Of a stretch of DNA of 64,000 nucleotides, positions 12,893 to 24,454 are shown in pieces. Source of the DNA: Liquidambar formosana (lineage: Eukaryota > Streptophyta > Magnoliopsida > Saxifragales > Altingiaceae). Position 1 is the stretch's first letter; every line of letters begins with the position of its first letter. The notes below the pieces were generated by a model. It did no database searches. It was not told where the DNA came from and was given only the letters and a program-made list of their open reading frames with translations. The DNA is taken from positions 17,582,264-17,646,263 of the forward strand of contig CM077828.1 of assembly GCA_039720395.1 (NCBI GenBank), given 5' to 3'. Position numbers and translations under genes: made by a program.

Positions 12893-13200
12893 TCAGACGC
12901 TGCCTTTGCCTTGGCCATGACCCTCGGTCACATAACCTGAAAGCTTCTTCTTTCGAGGTTTTCGCACCTTTCGGACACACCACATGAGGAAGTGGAAAGT
13001 GCGCACCAAGAAAACAATGCCAATCAGCGCCAACCATATCAACATTGAAGACACAAAAACAATGGTGATGGCATTTGTTTCATGGACTGTCGCAATGGCT
13101 GCCATGGACCACAGATAAGTGAGTGCCATAAATGTTATTGTCACCCACCTTGCAGCCATTAGAATCCTCATTATAACCCTTCGCTTCAGCAGTAACCACG
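12893..13200 (-). pseudogene. 3' part of transposon-split ankyrin/PGG gene
   Basis: The minus strand encodes LLLKRRVIMRILMAARWVT and continues through the last membrane segments (LIWLALIGIVFLVRTFHFLM) to a basic tail and TGA at 12893. It aligns with residues about 408-519 of the intact neighbour. It starts abruptly at the edge of the Mutator-like element. The missing upstream part, ending VLLVVSGLP, resumes at 23687 on the other side. Residues before LLLKRR in the open frame (MVNDRTIGNAP) are transposon sequence. The two parts together rebuild one family member, so this is a gene fragment and not a small gene. Confidence 0.88.
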
Positions 13201-13479
13201 GGGCATTTCCTATTGTACGGTCATTGACCAAGTTATTTCAAAAAATACAGTGAAACAAAACTTATTTCCAATTTTACAATAAATCGTGTTGTTGGCCCAA
13301 CACGACTTTGGCCTTTCTCTACTCTACTCTCGCTATACTGCCAAAGAAAGCTCGTATAAGAAAACTTGTATAAAAATTGTTTACGATTTTAGGTTGAATT
13401 CCACACAGCGAATATACGGCGTATAAATACGAAAATTGTGGGGGCGCAACACGATTTTAGGTGATCACCCCCATTCTCA

Positions 13480-13493
13480 GTCGCACTCTCACA

Positions 13494-13531
<38 letters not shown>

Positions 13532-13900
13532 CTCGATCTCGATCTGACCAGGCCACCAACGTCGAAGCTCCGTCCTCTGTCACCGACGTCGAAGACCTAC
13601 TCTCACACTCTCCCTCTCTGTCTCATTCTCACTCTCTCTCGATCTCGATTTGAGTTACCAGGCCGCCGACATCGAAGCTCCATCCTTTGCCGCCGTCGTC
13701 GAAGCTCCTTCCTCCGTTGTCGACGAAGCTCCATCCTCCGTTGTCGACGCCGAATACCAGTCATCAGGCGCCGTCTCTATCGCTGTCACGTTCTCTCGAG
13801 GACGATATCGGCTTAGATCCAAGGATCGTTGAGTTTCCATTCGCCGTCGACGATATCCATCTCACACATTTGAGCACAGGTAAGGCCCTTTTCAATCTAT
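13480..13900 (+). other. CT-rich, GC-rich leader-like exon inside the Mutator-like element
   Basis: A CT microsatellite (13497-13528) and CGATCT repeats are followed by imperfect units of the form GTCGAAGCTCC-TCCTCCGTTG (13558-13770). A donor-like CACAGGTAAGG follows at 13875-13885. Composition is clearly more GC-rich than the surroundings. One frame is open at 13650-13832 with repeats EAPSS-VVDEAPSSVVDA, but it ends before the donor and shows no domain. It resembles the transcribed 5' end of a captured or element-encoded gene; the function is unknown. Confidence 0.4.
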
Positions 13901-16302
13901 ATGCCGTTCGAAATGTAGGGCTTTCGTACCCCTTCTCTCTCTCTTTGTGAAACCCATTAACTGGAAATATATGTCTTTTTTTTTTTTTCTCCATACTTTA
14001 TACATTTGGAAATATATCAATTGAAAATTAGTAGAGAATGTGTTCGGTTGGTTTGAATGTTGATCGTCCACCAACGATGCACTTGGAAATTATTATTTTT
14101 TTTTTTTTGGAAATGGGAATATGAGTCAAATTACTTGTCATTTTGAAGGGAAATATATTGTTTGATTATGTGCCTTTTATTTTAGGCAGTGAAAAGGGTT
14201 AGGTAATGGTTGAAGTTTATGAAACTTGTGCAAGAGTTGCTCAGGGTCCTCCATCAGTGTTGGATTTCACGACAAGAGTCAAGAAGTCCCATTTCAGTAA
14301 CAAAGTTGTTTGAACCGGATGCTAATGACTTCCATACTCTGAACCAAAATCTGTGGTTGGTGAGTATCTGTTAGTGAAAATTTTGTATTGATTAGTGCTA
14401 TCAGCTTTAGGTATTAGATGCTTAATAATGTTTGTTATGGTATGACGATGCTGATGAAAATGCTTTATGCATTAGTTTTTATTTAAAAGAAAAATTTGCT
14501 CTTTTGTTTAGGTATCCATGCGACTCCAAGGAAGAAGATAGTCTCGGCGTCATCTTAGTTGTTGAAGGTTTAGTATTTCAGCACCTAATATTATAATTTT
14601 TTGTTAAGCTTCGATTGTTTTGAATTCTTCTTAATATGTTATTATTATTTTTTCTTTATATTTATCTAGGTTGGTATTGTTTCTTCTTAGTAACAATTTA
14701 TCATTATTGTGCAAATGTACATGCATGTTTACGGTGATTTTGTGGGATTATTCTTTTCTTTGGAATTGGTTTTATAACATCAAAGTGATTGTTAGAGTAA
14801 TATGTTGCAGCTATGAAATTTAGTTTGCATATCCAGGTATCAAAGTGTTAAACAACTATCATTTCCATGTCAATCTGTCATTTTTTATTTATTTATTTTT
14901 TTGTTTTTTGTTTTTATAAAAAACTTTGTTGCAAGTTACTACCAAACAAAGATAGGGAAATAGTAGTGGAGTAGGATTTGATCCATTTTTGGTAGATATT
15001 TAAATATTTGGGCTCAATGGTGAGATGGTCAGAATAAAAATGGGCCCTTCAACATAATTTAAGGACACACAACTCTTGATTGGTAGCAATAATTGTGTGG
15101 TATTGCTTTCCTTGCAATCTGAATGTTTGAAGGAAAGATGCCAGGAAAAGGTGTGTTTGCTTTTATTATTTTTTTTTAACTCTTGTAACGCACTCCTCTT
15201 TCTTTTTCTATGTATGTGCTAATAATTATAAGCTTATAGCTAATTATTGCTTAGAATGGAGATTGAGATTATAACTTTTTGTTTTTTGTTTGTCATATTA
15301 ATTTGGTGATATTTAGGAAAATATTGTAAATGAGTATGTTTCAATATATATACAGTTTTAATTCCCACAGCAGAACAGATGAAGACTTGTGACTGGAGAT
15401 GTCTGAGTTCACTGGGTTCGCATAAAGCAATTAGCCCAGCAGTTTCGCACATTGGTATTAATTCCTTCTTCAAATGTTTATTTATTATTTTTACTTATTT
15501 TTAGCATGTTTTTAGATTTGCTTGTTAATATGTGAGGCTATTGAATGTTGTTTAGAGACTCGAAATTTTTATTTCCCACAGGAGGACGAATGCAAAGAAG
15601 GCCATGGCACTTTTGATCACAAAAACAAGGGAAAGCTATGACCACATATGAAATTAAAAAAAGGGTAAATGTTACTTCTTGTCTAAAAAATTGAAGATTG
15701 AACCATACTTGAAACTTCATATTTGAATTTGTAACATATTTTTATTAATTCTTTACTTTTCTTTTTACCCATGTATGTGTAAGAAACTAGAACTAAGAAC
15801 TGCACAGCAGACTTCAATTGGGTACAGCCTTCTCTTTTATTTTTCCCCTTCCATTTCTGTTCCTTGTTTTACAGATCTAGGGGTTTCAAGGGCAAATCAG
15901 TGGTATGTTTATGTCTGTATATTTATGTTTATATTGTGTTCATGGTTTTTAATATGTGAATTTGGGGTCAATTTTATTTTGGTTGAATTTGAGTTGCTGG
16001 GTTTACTGTAAAATTTTGATGGCTCGATATAAGACCATGCAAGTGCTGTGAACCATGAATTGTGTTTCTTTACTGTTGTATTTGCTCATTTCAATTTATA
16101 ATTTTTTGGTTGCCAAACTTAAGGAATGCTTTGATTCGTAAGTTACCAAATTTTTTTACATTGACGACCAAAATTTTTCTATCTGTGCATAATCTCATAA
16201 CAGTTTGGGCTCCCTATCTAGATTTGAATTTAATCAAACTTTTTATGACTATTGCTAAACACCAGGCTTATCAGTTATGCGAGGGAGAGTTCACTCATCA
16301 TA
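13901..16302 (+). other. Intron-like interior of the Mutator-like element
   Basis: T-rich sequence with short stretches bounded by AG and GT, such as 14188-14358 and 15370-15455, that could be exons of a captured transcript. Their translations carry no domain I recognise. No transposase signature was found. The ORFs at 15775-16011 and 16062-16406 are mostly low-complexity hydrophobic translations, except for the YSL-like end annotated separately. Confidence 0.3.
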
Positions 16303-16403
16303 CCATGATGTTAATGGATTATAAGCTTACATACCCCAATGGGACAGTGATTGCATTGTTCATAAATAGCTTTCATACAAAAGCAGGAGCTAAGCTTGCA
16401 TGG
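16303..16403 (+). pseudogene. Captured exon of a Yellow-Stripe-Like (YSL/OPT) metal transporter
   Basis: The plus strand encodes [20 protein letters not shown] then HTKAGAKLA, followed by a donor-like TGGTAAGC. YSL transporters of the oligopeptide-transporter family carry a conserved block with the pattern DYKLTYPSGTAT-LIN-FHT-G-KLAKKQV after a transmembrane segment. The match covers about 30 residues, including DYKLTYP, GT, IN-FHT and GAKLA. The preceding residues do not look like YSL, and no further YSL exons were seen. I read it as a gene fragment picked up by the Mutator-like element. The intact transporters move metal-nicotianamine complexes; this remnant cannot. Confidence 0.7.
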
Positions 16404-16690
16404 TAAGCTCCTAATCTACAAAGTTCTCTGTTTTTTCTTTTTTTTGGGTGAAAATCTACAAAGTTCTCTTACTTTATTTACATAGGTGTACGTAAAAAAA
16501 TAAAGGCCCGGGTTTTGACAAAAAAAATTGGGGTAGGATAGAAGTTAAGATTCTGGACAAATGGCCTTTCAACTATGCTTTACTGATAACAATAGTGAAG
16601 ACAAATTATGGACTAGGGGTTTAGTCCCCAATGAATGGTGTTGATCTAACTTATATCAACACGTGTTGATGGGAACATAAACCGTGTATA

Positions 16691-16726
<36 letters not shown>

Positions 16727-17404
16727 TCTTCATGTGATGCTTGCTTGTGAAAATTATTGAAATGCCTTGATGTGTCCTTTCCTTGAAGAGAGCCATGATG
16801 GTGTGTCCTGCAGTGCTACTGAAATTTAAAGATTATTGAAGATGACATGAACTTTGTTTTAAACCTTTTTTTCTTTGGGATTTTTTCTATTTTGCTGGAG
16901 CTATATTTTTTTTATTTTTAATTTTTGTTTAGGCTAATGCTTTGGGAATTTTTGTTGGAGACTCATGAGTTTTATGGATTTGCTGGAGCTACTTTTGTTT
17001 TAAATTTTAAATTTTGGGATTTTTTTTCTATTTTTATGGAGCTATATATTTCTTTGATTTTCAATTTTTGTTTATGGTGGCTGCATGGTTTTTGTTTGGA
17101 TTATGGTCCGTACGATGTGGGGAATGAGAAATTGAGAATTGCCATTATGTTGACCTTACACAGCTTTTTATTGTTTATGAATTTTGCCCGCTAATCTACA
17201 TGTTTAAAGTACTTGGTTAATTTGATGATGATTAGTTAATTTGATATTAATTTCTTTGTTAATGATGATGATTGGTTAATTTGATATTAATTTGATACAC
17301 AGCTTAATGATGATGATTGGTTAATTTGATATTAATTTCTTTGTTAAGTTTAGATATTAGAGATTTCTCATATTTTTCTAGTTGATAAATTGGAAGTTGA
17401 GTTG

Positions 17405-17680
17405 TATAGGTATTATTGACAAGTCGATAACTTGGGATGTCCTGTTTACAGATGGGACCACGCCGAATTTTTCATTGGATTTTGTTCTGTTTGAAACGAT
17501 AGAGTAGATTTTTGATATGTGATTTATTAGGTATGTCATAGTAAAATCTGAATTTTGTATGGGTAATGAGGTTGTGATTGGATAGTGATGTGAGTTATAC
17601 AGGTTTTTTTGTTAAGTCGATAACTTGGGATGTCCTATTTACAAAAGGGACTATGCCAAATTTTTTTATTGGATTTTGGG
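17405..17680 (+). repeat. Pair of LTR-3'-region-like direct repeats
   Basis: The phrase AAGTCGATAACTTGGGATGT, followed by CC-GTTTACA--GGGAC-A-GCC-AATTTTT, occurs at 17416-17480 and 17609-17672. A related version, AAGTCAAGAACTTGGTATG, lies inside the solo LTR at 19616-19670. These are probably fragments of older LTRs of the same retrotransposon family. No coding potential is seen. Confidence 0.5.
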
Positions 17681-18162
17681 CATATGAAATAAATGGTTCA
17701 TGTAGCTTGATTGTTTGTTTTGATGATACAAATCCTGCTAAATAAAGTAATGAGTTTTGTATAAAACATTTTGAAAGACATTGAGACTTTGGGTATGGAA
17801 TACAAAAAGGTAACATATGTTATATGTGGACTGTGAAACATTCATTCCTTTGTTTTAATTTTATTATTTATTTATTTATTTTTTGAATTTATAGTAGGCA
17901 TTCAAGGCAGTCATGTGGCATTTATATTGCTTGAATTTATTTTGTTGTTTTAATTTTTGTAACATTCAAGGTAGCGATATGATGTTGGGGCGCCCATATT
18001 GCTGCTTTTATCTTTTAAAATGGGTGCAATTATTTACTCTATTTAATGAAATTCTTTATTAATATTCTATCATTGAGCAAACTGATTATTAAGGATAAAG
18101 TGATTTAAATATTTTATAAAAAAAAATAAATAAATAAATAAGCTTTTTGCACCCTCTAACAC

Positions 18163-19776
18163 TGTGATGACCTAGAATATTGTTGTGAGGATCCAACACT
18201 TGATGAATGAAGTTGTTAGAGTTATATTGTGATTAAAGATTGTATTGAGGAGCTATTATAGTTTAATTTTGTGTATTTTGGAAGTTACTGTCGATTAGAA
18301 TGGAGGAAATATCAATTTTTATCAAAAATTGGGAGTTTAGTTGACTAAATATTCATTTAGTTGACTACATTATTCATTTAGTCGACTAAATCATCCATTT
18401 AGTCGACTAAATATTCCAGAAAGGGTTTCTGGAATGTTTAGTCGACTACATCATTGATATAGTCGACTAAATCTTGCGGGAATGGCCTGAAATGAGATTT
18501 TTATGCACTGAAATGACCCTTTTACCCCTCCTTCTATATAAACACTCAAACCCACGAAATTTTACACTCTTCTCCATTTTTCTCAGCCGAGAGAGAGAGA
18601 AAGAGTAGGAGAGAGAGAGAGTGAAGATTGGGGGAGAAAGAGGAGGCTGTAGGTGAAGCACGCGACCTCGTGGAGTTTCAACCTAGCAATTTTTACTCCG
18701 ATCTACGTGTGTGCACCTGTGGGGTGCATTGCTAGCTTTCCTTTGAGAGGTAGGTACATTTTTCATGGTTGTAGATTATTGTATGCATGATTTATGACAT
18801 TATCATGGGTTTTTGCATATTTACATGATATGATACATGTTTTCATGGGATTAGGGTTTGAATTTCTCAAAAATTCATACATTTGGGAACTTAGGGTTTT
18901 GTTTTACACCCTATTCAGTATATTTTGTATTGTGAATGCAAATCCTTACATGATTTTGGATTAAATGGATGTGATGATAAGGGGTACTTTCCGGTCTTAA
19001 CGACCGTAGTGTTCCCAAAATGAGGTTACTTTCTGAATCCATATAGGATTCATAGTGTTTCCTCATAATGAGGTTACTTTCTGGATCCAGGTAGGGATCC
19101 ATAGTGTTTCCTCTTATTTCCGCGCGCGAGGGCCCCGCATGACCTGGGGAGGATTATTCAGTTTAAAAGACTGATGTTGTGGATTGCCAGATATGGCGGA
19201 TTTGATGCTATGGACGATTTTCCGTGTTCTCCTGTACTTATTTTAAAAGTTGTGATATGCAATCCTTTGTTATATTATTTTATTTAACTGCTCATAATGG
19301 TTCTAAAACCTTGATATACAACTTTGAAAAATGTATTCTACTGAGTTTTATACTCACGCCTATTTTTCAAACATTTTCGCAGATTATGAACAACTTAATG
19401 ATGACTCATTTGAGGAGGCATCTCATCGGGATTAGGATGGGCATTTCATGATAAATGAATGTATTATTTATGGTCTGTACAATATTTAAACAGACGTTAT
19501 GTATTTCTTTATGTGTGTATTGATGGTAGAACCTTATGGGATTGAATGCCAGCTTAACTTTATATTTTGAAATAGGGATGGTTATCAATTCTGTTTTAAA
19601 TTGTACAGGATCTTTAAGTCAAGAACTTGGTATGTTCTATTTACAGATGGGACCATGCCGGATTTTCTTAAGAATGTTTCCTTAAATTATGTTTTTAATC
19701 ACAAAACATCCTCAACTTTTATATAACTTAGATTTGTAAAATTAACATGACATGGCCAATTTTTCGGGTCGTGACA
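18163..19776 (+). mobile_element. Solo LTR, 1.6 kb, with 5-bp target duplication
   Basis: The block begins TGTGATGACC and ends GGGTCGTGACA, so it has TG...CA ends. It is flanked by a perfect 5-bp duplication AACAC (18158-18162 and 19777-19781). Inside are a TATA box (TATATAAAC, 18535-18543), a GA-rich leader, six TTTAGTCGACTAAA-type palindromes (18336-18472) and a 58-bp tandem repeat (about 19018-19110). There is no internal retrotransposon coding sequence or second LTR, so it is a solo LTR left by LTR-LTR recombination. The long LTR suggests a Ty3/Gypsy family, but that is inference. Confidence 0.88.
18535..18543 (+). promoter_or_regulatory. TATA box of the solo LTR
   Basis: TATATAAAC sits about 50 bp before a GAGAGAGA-rich leader, as expected for the U3/R boundary of a plant LTR. 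It could drive transcription into the downstream transposon interior. Confidence 0.5.
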
Positions 19777-19789
19777 AACACATACCCAT

Positions 19790-20575
19790 AATCATGTTTC
19801 TTACTTTTTTTTTTTTTTTTTTTTTTTGAACAATGAGTGAGCAAATTGGCATTTGGAAATGCTTCTAGTAATGAAAAAGTACGTTTTTGCAGGGGCCATG
19901 GCCCCCCCGGTCCCTTGTATGTTCCGCGCCTTGTTGGTGGGCGGTGTTTGCATTTTTTGGTGGGTGATGCTTTCTGTCTTCTATGGGTGTATTTTCTCCT
20001 ACTTAATATAATTCACCTTTTGTGAATAAAATAAAAATTAAAAAAAGCTCTGACCTCGTTTCTTTTGCTGGTGTGTTGGGGTTGAAGTTTATTGTCTGGT
20101 TGAGGAGGATGGGGAAGGTTTTATCATGTTTTGAGAATGGTGTTGTCACCTTGTAAGCGTGAGTGCTGAGCTACTGAAAAGCAAAACATTATGGGGCTTT
20201 GGTTGGCTGTTTTTTGTGTCTTTGTTCCTCTGTTCTGTGGGCTATTGGTTTCCTTTTGTTTTTTTTCCCTTGCACTTTCTGAGACCCAAACACAGCCTAG
20301 TTGTTTATTGGGGGGAAAATTGGTGTTTTGTTTAGTACTCGAAGTAATTAACAGAAACTGCTTCTCACATGCTACTAAATTCTCTGTATTATTTATGCAT
20401 TTGGTGTATTAGAAATAAATATGCATGCTTTTTTTGGAAAGAGTGGCGGGCTATTTGCTGATGTATTTAGGTGTACATTTTTCACTATGCATATGATAGT
20501 TATTCTTTGAGTTGATTGCTTAATTTTCTTGTTCTTAGCGACTATTAATCTCACATGATTTGATTTATGATCTAC
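19790..20575. other. Transposon interior without recognisable genes
   Basis: The stretch starts with a 24-base T run (19807-19828). It then has a GC-richer block at 19890-19990 followed by ATAAAATAAAAATTAAAAAAA, which resembles the poly-A tail of a truncated LINE; no reverse transcriptase is present. The small ORFs at 19837-20025 and 20191-20412 have no domain. Confidence 0.3.
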
Positions 20576-20636
20576 TAGAATGGACCCGCGCCATGCGTAG
20601 GAACCAAATAGTAACTTCAATTAAAATATTTGTGAT
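20576..20636 (-). mobile_element. Helitron 3' end
   Basis: Read on the minus strand, the sequence runs ATTGAAGTTACTATTTGG, then a stem-loop (GGTTCC...GGGTCC), then CATTCTAG followed by T. This matches the 3' terminus of the complete Helitron at 56019-56927 over about 55 bp. Helitrons end in a short hairpin and CTRR and insert before T. The 5' end (TCTATACTATA) was not found to the right, so only the terminus is claimed. Confidence 0.65.
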
Positions 20637-20639
20637 GTA

Positions 20640-22600
20640 ATCTTCTTTTCTTTTTTAAGTTGCAAGGTCTCAATGGTTGCTAAAAAATTGTCAGCTACTT
20701 TGGCTTACTTCACCCATTTATAGTTGAAATTTTATCATTTTTTTTATAGCTTTTGTTTGTCTAATAAGAACATCTCTTTGGTAGGTACCATTTGCAAGCA
20801 TGATGATGGCTGTATTGGGGGAGTAGTGATATGGTTGTAAGGGTGGTCGTGGTAATGGAGAGGTTATGAAGAGGTGGCATGGGAAATATAAACGTAGTTG
20901 TTTTGTCACCAATGTTGTGGGTAATGGTACTACTGACTACTAAATGTATTAGTGGACAAAATATTTAACTGACTATTGAATGTATTGGTGGAGAAAATAT
21001 TTAATCATTGTGTACTTGCATATAATATTGTTATTGTTGTAGTAGCCAGTAGGGGTGTGGTAGCATAGCGTATTTATAGTGGAGATGGTTGATGTCATAT
21101 GCTCTTTTCATAGGGAATTTTTATTAATATGGAATAGCTTTGGTTTTTTCTTTTTTTTTTCTTTTCATAATATGTATGTAGCTTCTATCATGTAAACAAT
21201 GCAATGACAATTGATCTAATATGATTATTGTAGTGTAAATGTTGGGCATATTTTATTAAATTAATTTATTGATTCATTACTAACAGTGCCTTTGATAATG
21301 GTATTTGCTTAATTTGTTTTCTTTCAGTCATACTTGGCTTAATTGGTTAATAATTAAATTACAATGTACAAATATTATATGAAAATTTCATTTCTTATGT
21401 ATTGATAATTGCAGTGGTGGTGGTGGTGGTGATGGTGGTAGTGCTGTGTCGGGACATCCATTGAAGTTTTTGAATTTATTGTTGTTTTCTTTTCCCCCCT
21501 CAATTTGTAATTAAAAAAATAGCTACATGCCAAGTATTTTGTATATTTACTTAGCAATATGTTTTTAATTTTTTATGGTGGTCATTGTTTATTTCATTTG
21601 ACTTTTTAGATTCATGTATAGCAGAATAGCTTAATTACTACTATGCTATGGGCAAAAAAAAGGGAAAATTTTTTATCTAGATAGCATAGGATGTGTGTTC
21701 TAGATAGCAATGGACTATAACTTGATTTTCTTTGGAAGCCTGAGCACATCCATCCATAGGGCACTTCTTTAAATTTTTTTTTTTTTTTTGGTTCACCATA
21801 TGATCAATTCAATGGGACATATATCTTTAGATCCTCACAGACGTTTCTTGCATGAACTTCATTTTATTAATTACTAATAAATTAATTGACATCCAAATTA
21901 TAATGCGTCCCCTCCAAAACTTATCACCAGCTAATCGTTGATTTGAAATGAATTAAAAGCTAATCTAACATTTGAAATGAATTAAAACCTATGGAGGATT
22001 ATTCAATCATCTTCATATAGTATATCCATTAATTATACTCAAGAAAAAAATATATATCATCTTTATAGTAGTATACATGAATCCAATTTATTCTACTTTA
22101 CTCCTTGAATGGTGTGGATAATGTAAAGAAGGCAGCAAGAGAACCTGATTTACTTCATTTGGAATGAGTCATGACCTATGCCATAAGTCGTGTAAAGTGC
22201 TTTATAAAAAAAAAAAAAAAAGTGCTTTATACAAAAAATATTAGACGCGGACCAAAACTCAAACGCCAAACAATTAAGTATACCAATTTGCCTTCAAAAG
22301 CCTCGTGAAACTGCTCTGTGTTTTTTTTTTTTTTTTTTAACCTCATTTCTTTGTTTTACTTTTAAATTGAATCTCTATCTCTGAATTTGATATTCTCTCT
22401 CTTAAGCTTTTTTTATTTTTTTTATTTTGGCCTGTTTGGTTGCTGAGAAAATGCAGGAATCTTGGTATTCAAAGAAAAAAAAAAACCCAAAATCCCACTC
22501 AATTGAGCCTTATAACTATTTCGCTTAGTTGGGTTGATTTTTATTTTTATAAATATTTTGCGGAAAACTTAAAAGAAAACCATAAGACTCAAAAATAAAA
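20640..22600. other. AT-rich transposon interior
   Basis: No gene is supported. There is a GGT microsatellite (21414-21430) and several long T runs (21775-21790, 22320-22339). The small ORFs here are low-complexity. A phrase TTTGGTTGCTGAGAAAATGC (22435-22454) is also seen in the RPS7 5' intron (complement near 33399 and 33666) and belongs to a dispersed MITE-like family. Confidence 0.35.
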
Positions 22601-22610
22601 ACCATAAGCC

Positions 22611-22913
22611 AAAATCGTGTTGGGCCAACACGATTTTCTTCTCTTAGCATTTCTACTTTACGAGCTGGCACAATAGGGGAAATGGGCCAAAATTGTGTTG
22701 GGCCACCACGATTTACGCGAACATCCACCTACGGTCCCACCTACAGTATATTTACGAGGGGGTATAAAAATGGGCTAAAATCGTGTTGGGCCACCACGAT
22801 TTACAGCAAAATCGTGTTGGCCCACCACGATTTTGGGCCTCTAAATACGCTGCCATACTGACTGAGTGTGTCGTAGAAATTGGGCCAAAATCGTGTTGGC
22901 CCAACACAATTTA
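22611..22913. repeat. Array of five palindromes near the right end of the Mutator-like element
   Basis: Units of 27 bp built from AAAATCGTGTTGG and its complement lie at 22611, 22689, 22777, 22808 and 22887. Some have one half changed to CCACCACGATT. A sixth, slightly expanded copy lies at 13280-13309 near the left end. They are subterminal in both ends of the element, so they may be transposase-binding or hairpin sites; that role is inference. Confidence 0.75.
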
Positions 22914-22914
22914 C

Positions 22915-23590
22915 TAGGGGTGCTCACTCACCCACTAGACCCGCAAAAACCGTCCAATCCGACCCAACCCGAAGGCATTGGGCAGTTTCAACCGATAGGG
23001 TGGGCGGGTAGCGGTTTAGAATTTTATTTTTTTGCGGTTTCGTGGGTGGTTGCGGTTTTAAAATATAAAAACCGACTAAAACCCACCCGCCCGCATATTC
23101 TTATACTTTATTAGATTATACATGTGGCAGTGTCTCATTGGTTCTTCATATTACATTGGACACATGGCAAATAGAGGATGACCTTATCTCTTACCAATAT
23201 TGAATCAGTTTTTTGCATTGTGAAGTCTTTTATCTTTTTGTTTTTATATTTAAGCTTGTTTAATTTTATTTTTTTCCCAAGTTAATTGTTATTTTGTAAT
23301 TTGTATGGCTTGTTTTGACCAAAACAATATTTATAATAATTGAAATGCAGTATAAAAGCCCTCAAAAATTCAAAATAGAATGGATGGATTTTTAAAAAGT
23401 AAAGCAAGGTTTAGCTAAACTTAAATCCGCCAATCCACCTGCAACCCACCCACCAATCCACATGGTTTGTGGGTTAAAACCGCCCAATCATATGGGCGGA
23501 TGTGGGTGGGAATTTAATTCACCCGATGAGTTGTGGGTGGGTTGCGGATGAACCCCAAATCCGACCCAAACCGACCCGTAAGCACCCCTA
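22915..23590. mobile_element. hAT-type non-autonomous element nested in the Mutator-like terminal repeat
   Basis: The ends are TAGGGGTGCTCACT and its inverted match AAGCACCCCTA. Flanks are CAATTTAC (22907-22914) and CGATTTAC (23591-23598), an 8-bp duplication with one mismatch. The interior carries inverted GACCCGCAAAAACCG / CGGATTTGGG-type blocks and no transposase. TAGGGGTG ends with an 8-bp duplication are typical of the hAT superfamily. Without it, the right terminal repeat of the host element realigns with the left one. Confidence 0.85.
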
Positions 23591-23739
23591 CGATTTACCA
23601 TAGATTTGGAATTAAGTTTTGCTTTACCTTATATGCCGGATAAAGATGCTCCCTGACCGTACATGTGGAAAATGCCCGGTAAACCACTGACAACCAAAAG
23701 GACTGTGCTTAGAGAAGTAACAAAAGACATTGTATTGAA

Positions 23740-24454
23740 TAGGGGTGCAACTTGGTTCGGGAAATTCTAAGGACCGGACCGCTACGAGCAATTCAGTCTG
23801 GGACGGGACGAGAAAAACAGTGTTCGGTCAGGGACTCGGGACCATTTTTAAAAACCGAATTTTTTCAGGACGGGACTTGGTTTAGGGGTGTTCAAAACCG
23901 TTCCGTACCGAATTCCCGAACCGAATTCCCGGACCGAGTACCGATGATATATAATATTATATATATATTTTTATATGTATAATATATATATATAATATAT
24001 ATTATTTCAATATTTCAGGGTGTTTGCCCATTGTTTGGTCTTGAATTCTGAATATAATTATGTTTGGTTGTAAAATAATGCTATGGACAAGTGGACTTAT
24101 TAGTTTATTGTGCTATCACTACTATTAGTACTATGAATGAATCAATGAATGAATGAATTATAATTAATGATTATGTATTTATGACTTTATGATTTTATGT
24201 AACCCATTTTTGTGACTAATCAAGCTGACAATATTTGATTGGAAGTAGTTATTTTTTAATTTTTTACTCAAGGAAAACAAACTAATAAATACCGAGAACC
24301 GGACCGTTCCGGACCGGTATTTTTCAGGACGGGATGGGACGGAACAATATGCAATTCAGTTCGGTTCTGGTACTAATTTTCAAGTTCCGAATTACTTCGG
24401 GACAGGACGAAAATACCCCTATCCCGGACCATCCCGTACCGAGTTGCACCCCTA
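23740..24454. mobile_element. hAT-type element in the PGG exon (copy 1 of a two-copy family)
   Basis: The ends TAGGGGTGCAACTTGG and (inverted) TAGGGGTGCAACTCGG lie inside a perfect 8-bp duplication GTATTGAA (23732-23739 and 24455-24462). Removing the element restores the frame FN-T-MSFVTSLS of the host exon. The interior has repeated GACCGG / CCGAATT blocks and no transposase. It matches the element at 41800-42453. Confidence 0.9.

Larger units (their letters stand above)
13201..23677. mobile_element. 10.5 kb Mutator-like element inserted in an ankyrin/PGG gene
   Basis: The left end reads GGGCATTTCCTATTGTACGG and the right end, read inward, GGGCATTTTCCACATGTACG. Similarity continues imperfectly for about 100 bp (AAAACTTA-TTCCAA, then AAATCGTGTTG). 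Flanks are AGTAACCACG on the left and GGTAAACCAC on the right, an imperfect 9-10 bp target duplication. The target lies in the PGG exon, and the intact paralogue has an uninterrupted GGTAACCCACT there. Long terminal repeats plus a 9-10 bp duplication point to a Mutator-like element. No MURA transposase is readable, so it looks non-autonomous. It contains a YSL exon remnant, a solo LTR, a Helitron end and a hAT element. Confidence 0.8.

Noticed and set aside
12893..13231. Small independent membrane-protein gene of 112 residues
   Set aside because: Its first residues are transposon terminal repeat, and the remainder is the C-terminus of the split ankyrin/PGG gene.
13436..13832. Ser/Leu-rich and EAPSS-rich ORFs as a protein-coding gene
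   Set aside because: They run through a CT microsatellite and short tandem repeats, show no domain, and stop before the possible splice donor. Kept only as a leader-like region.
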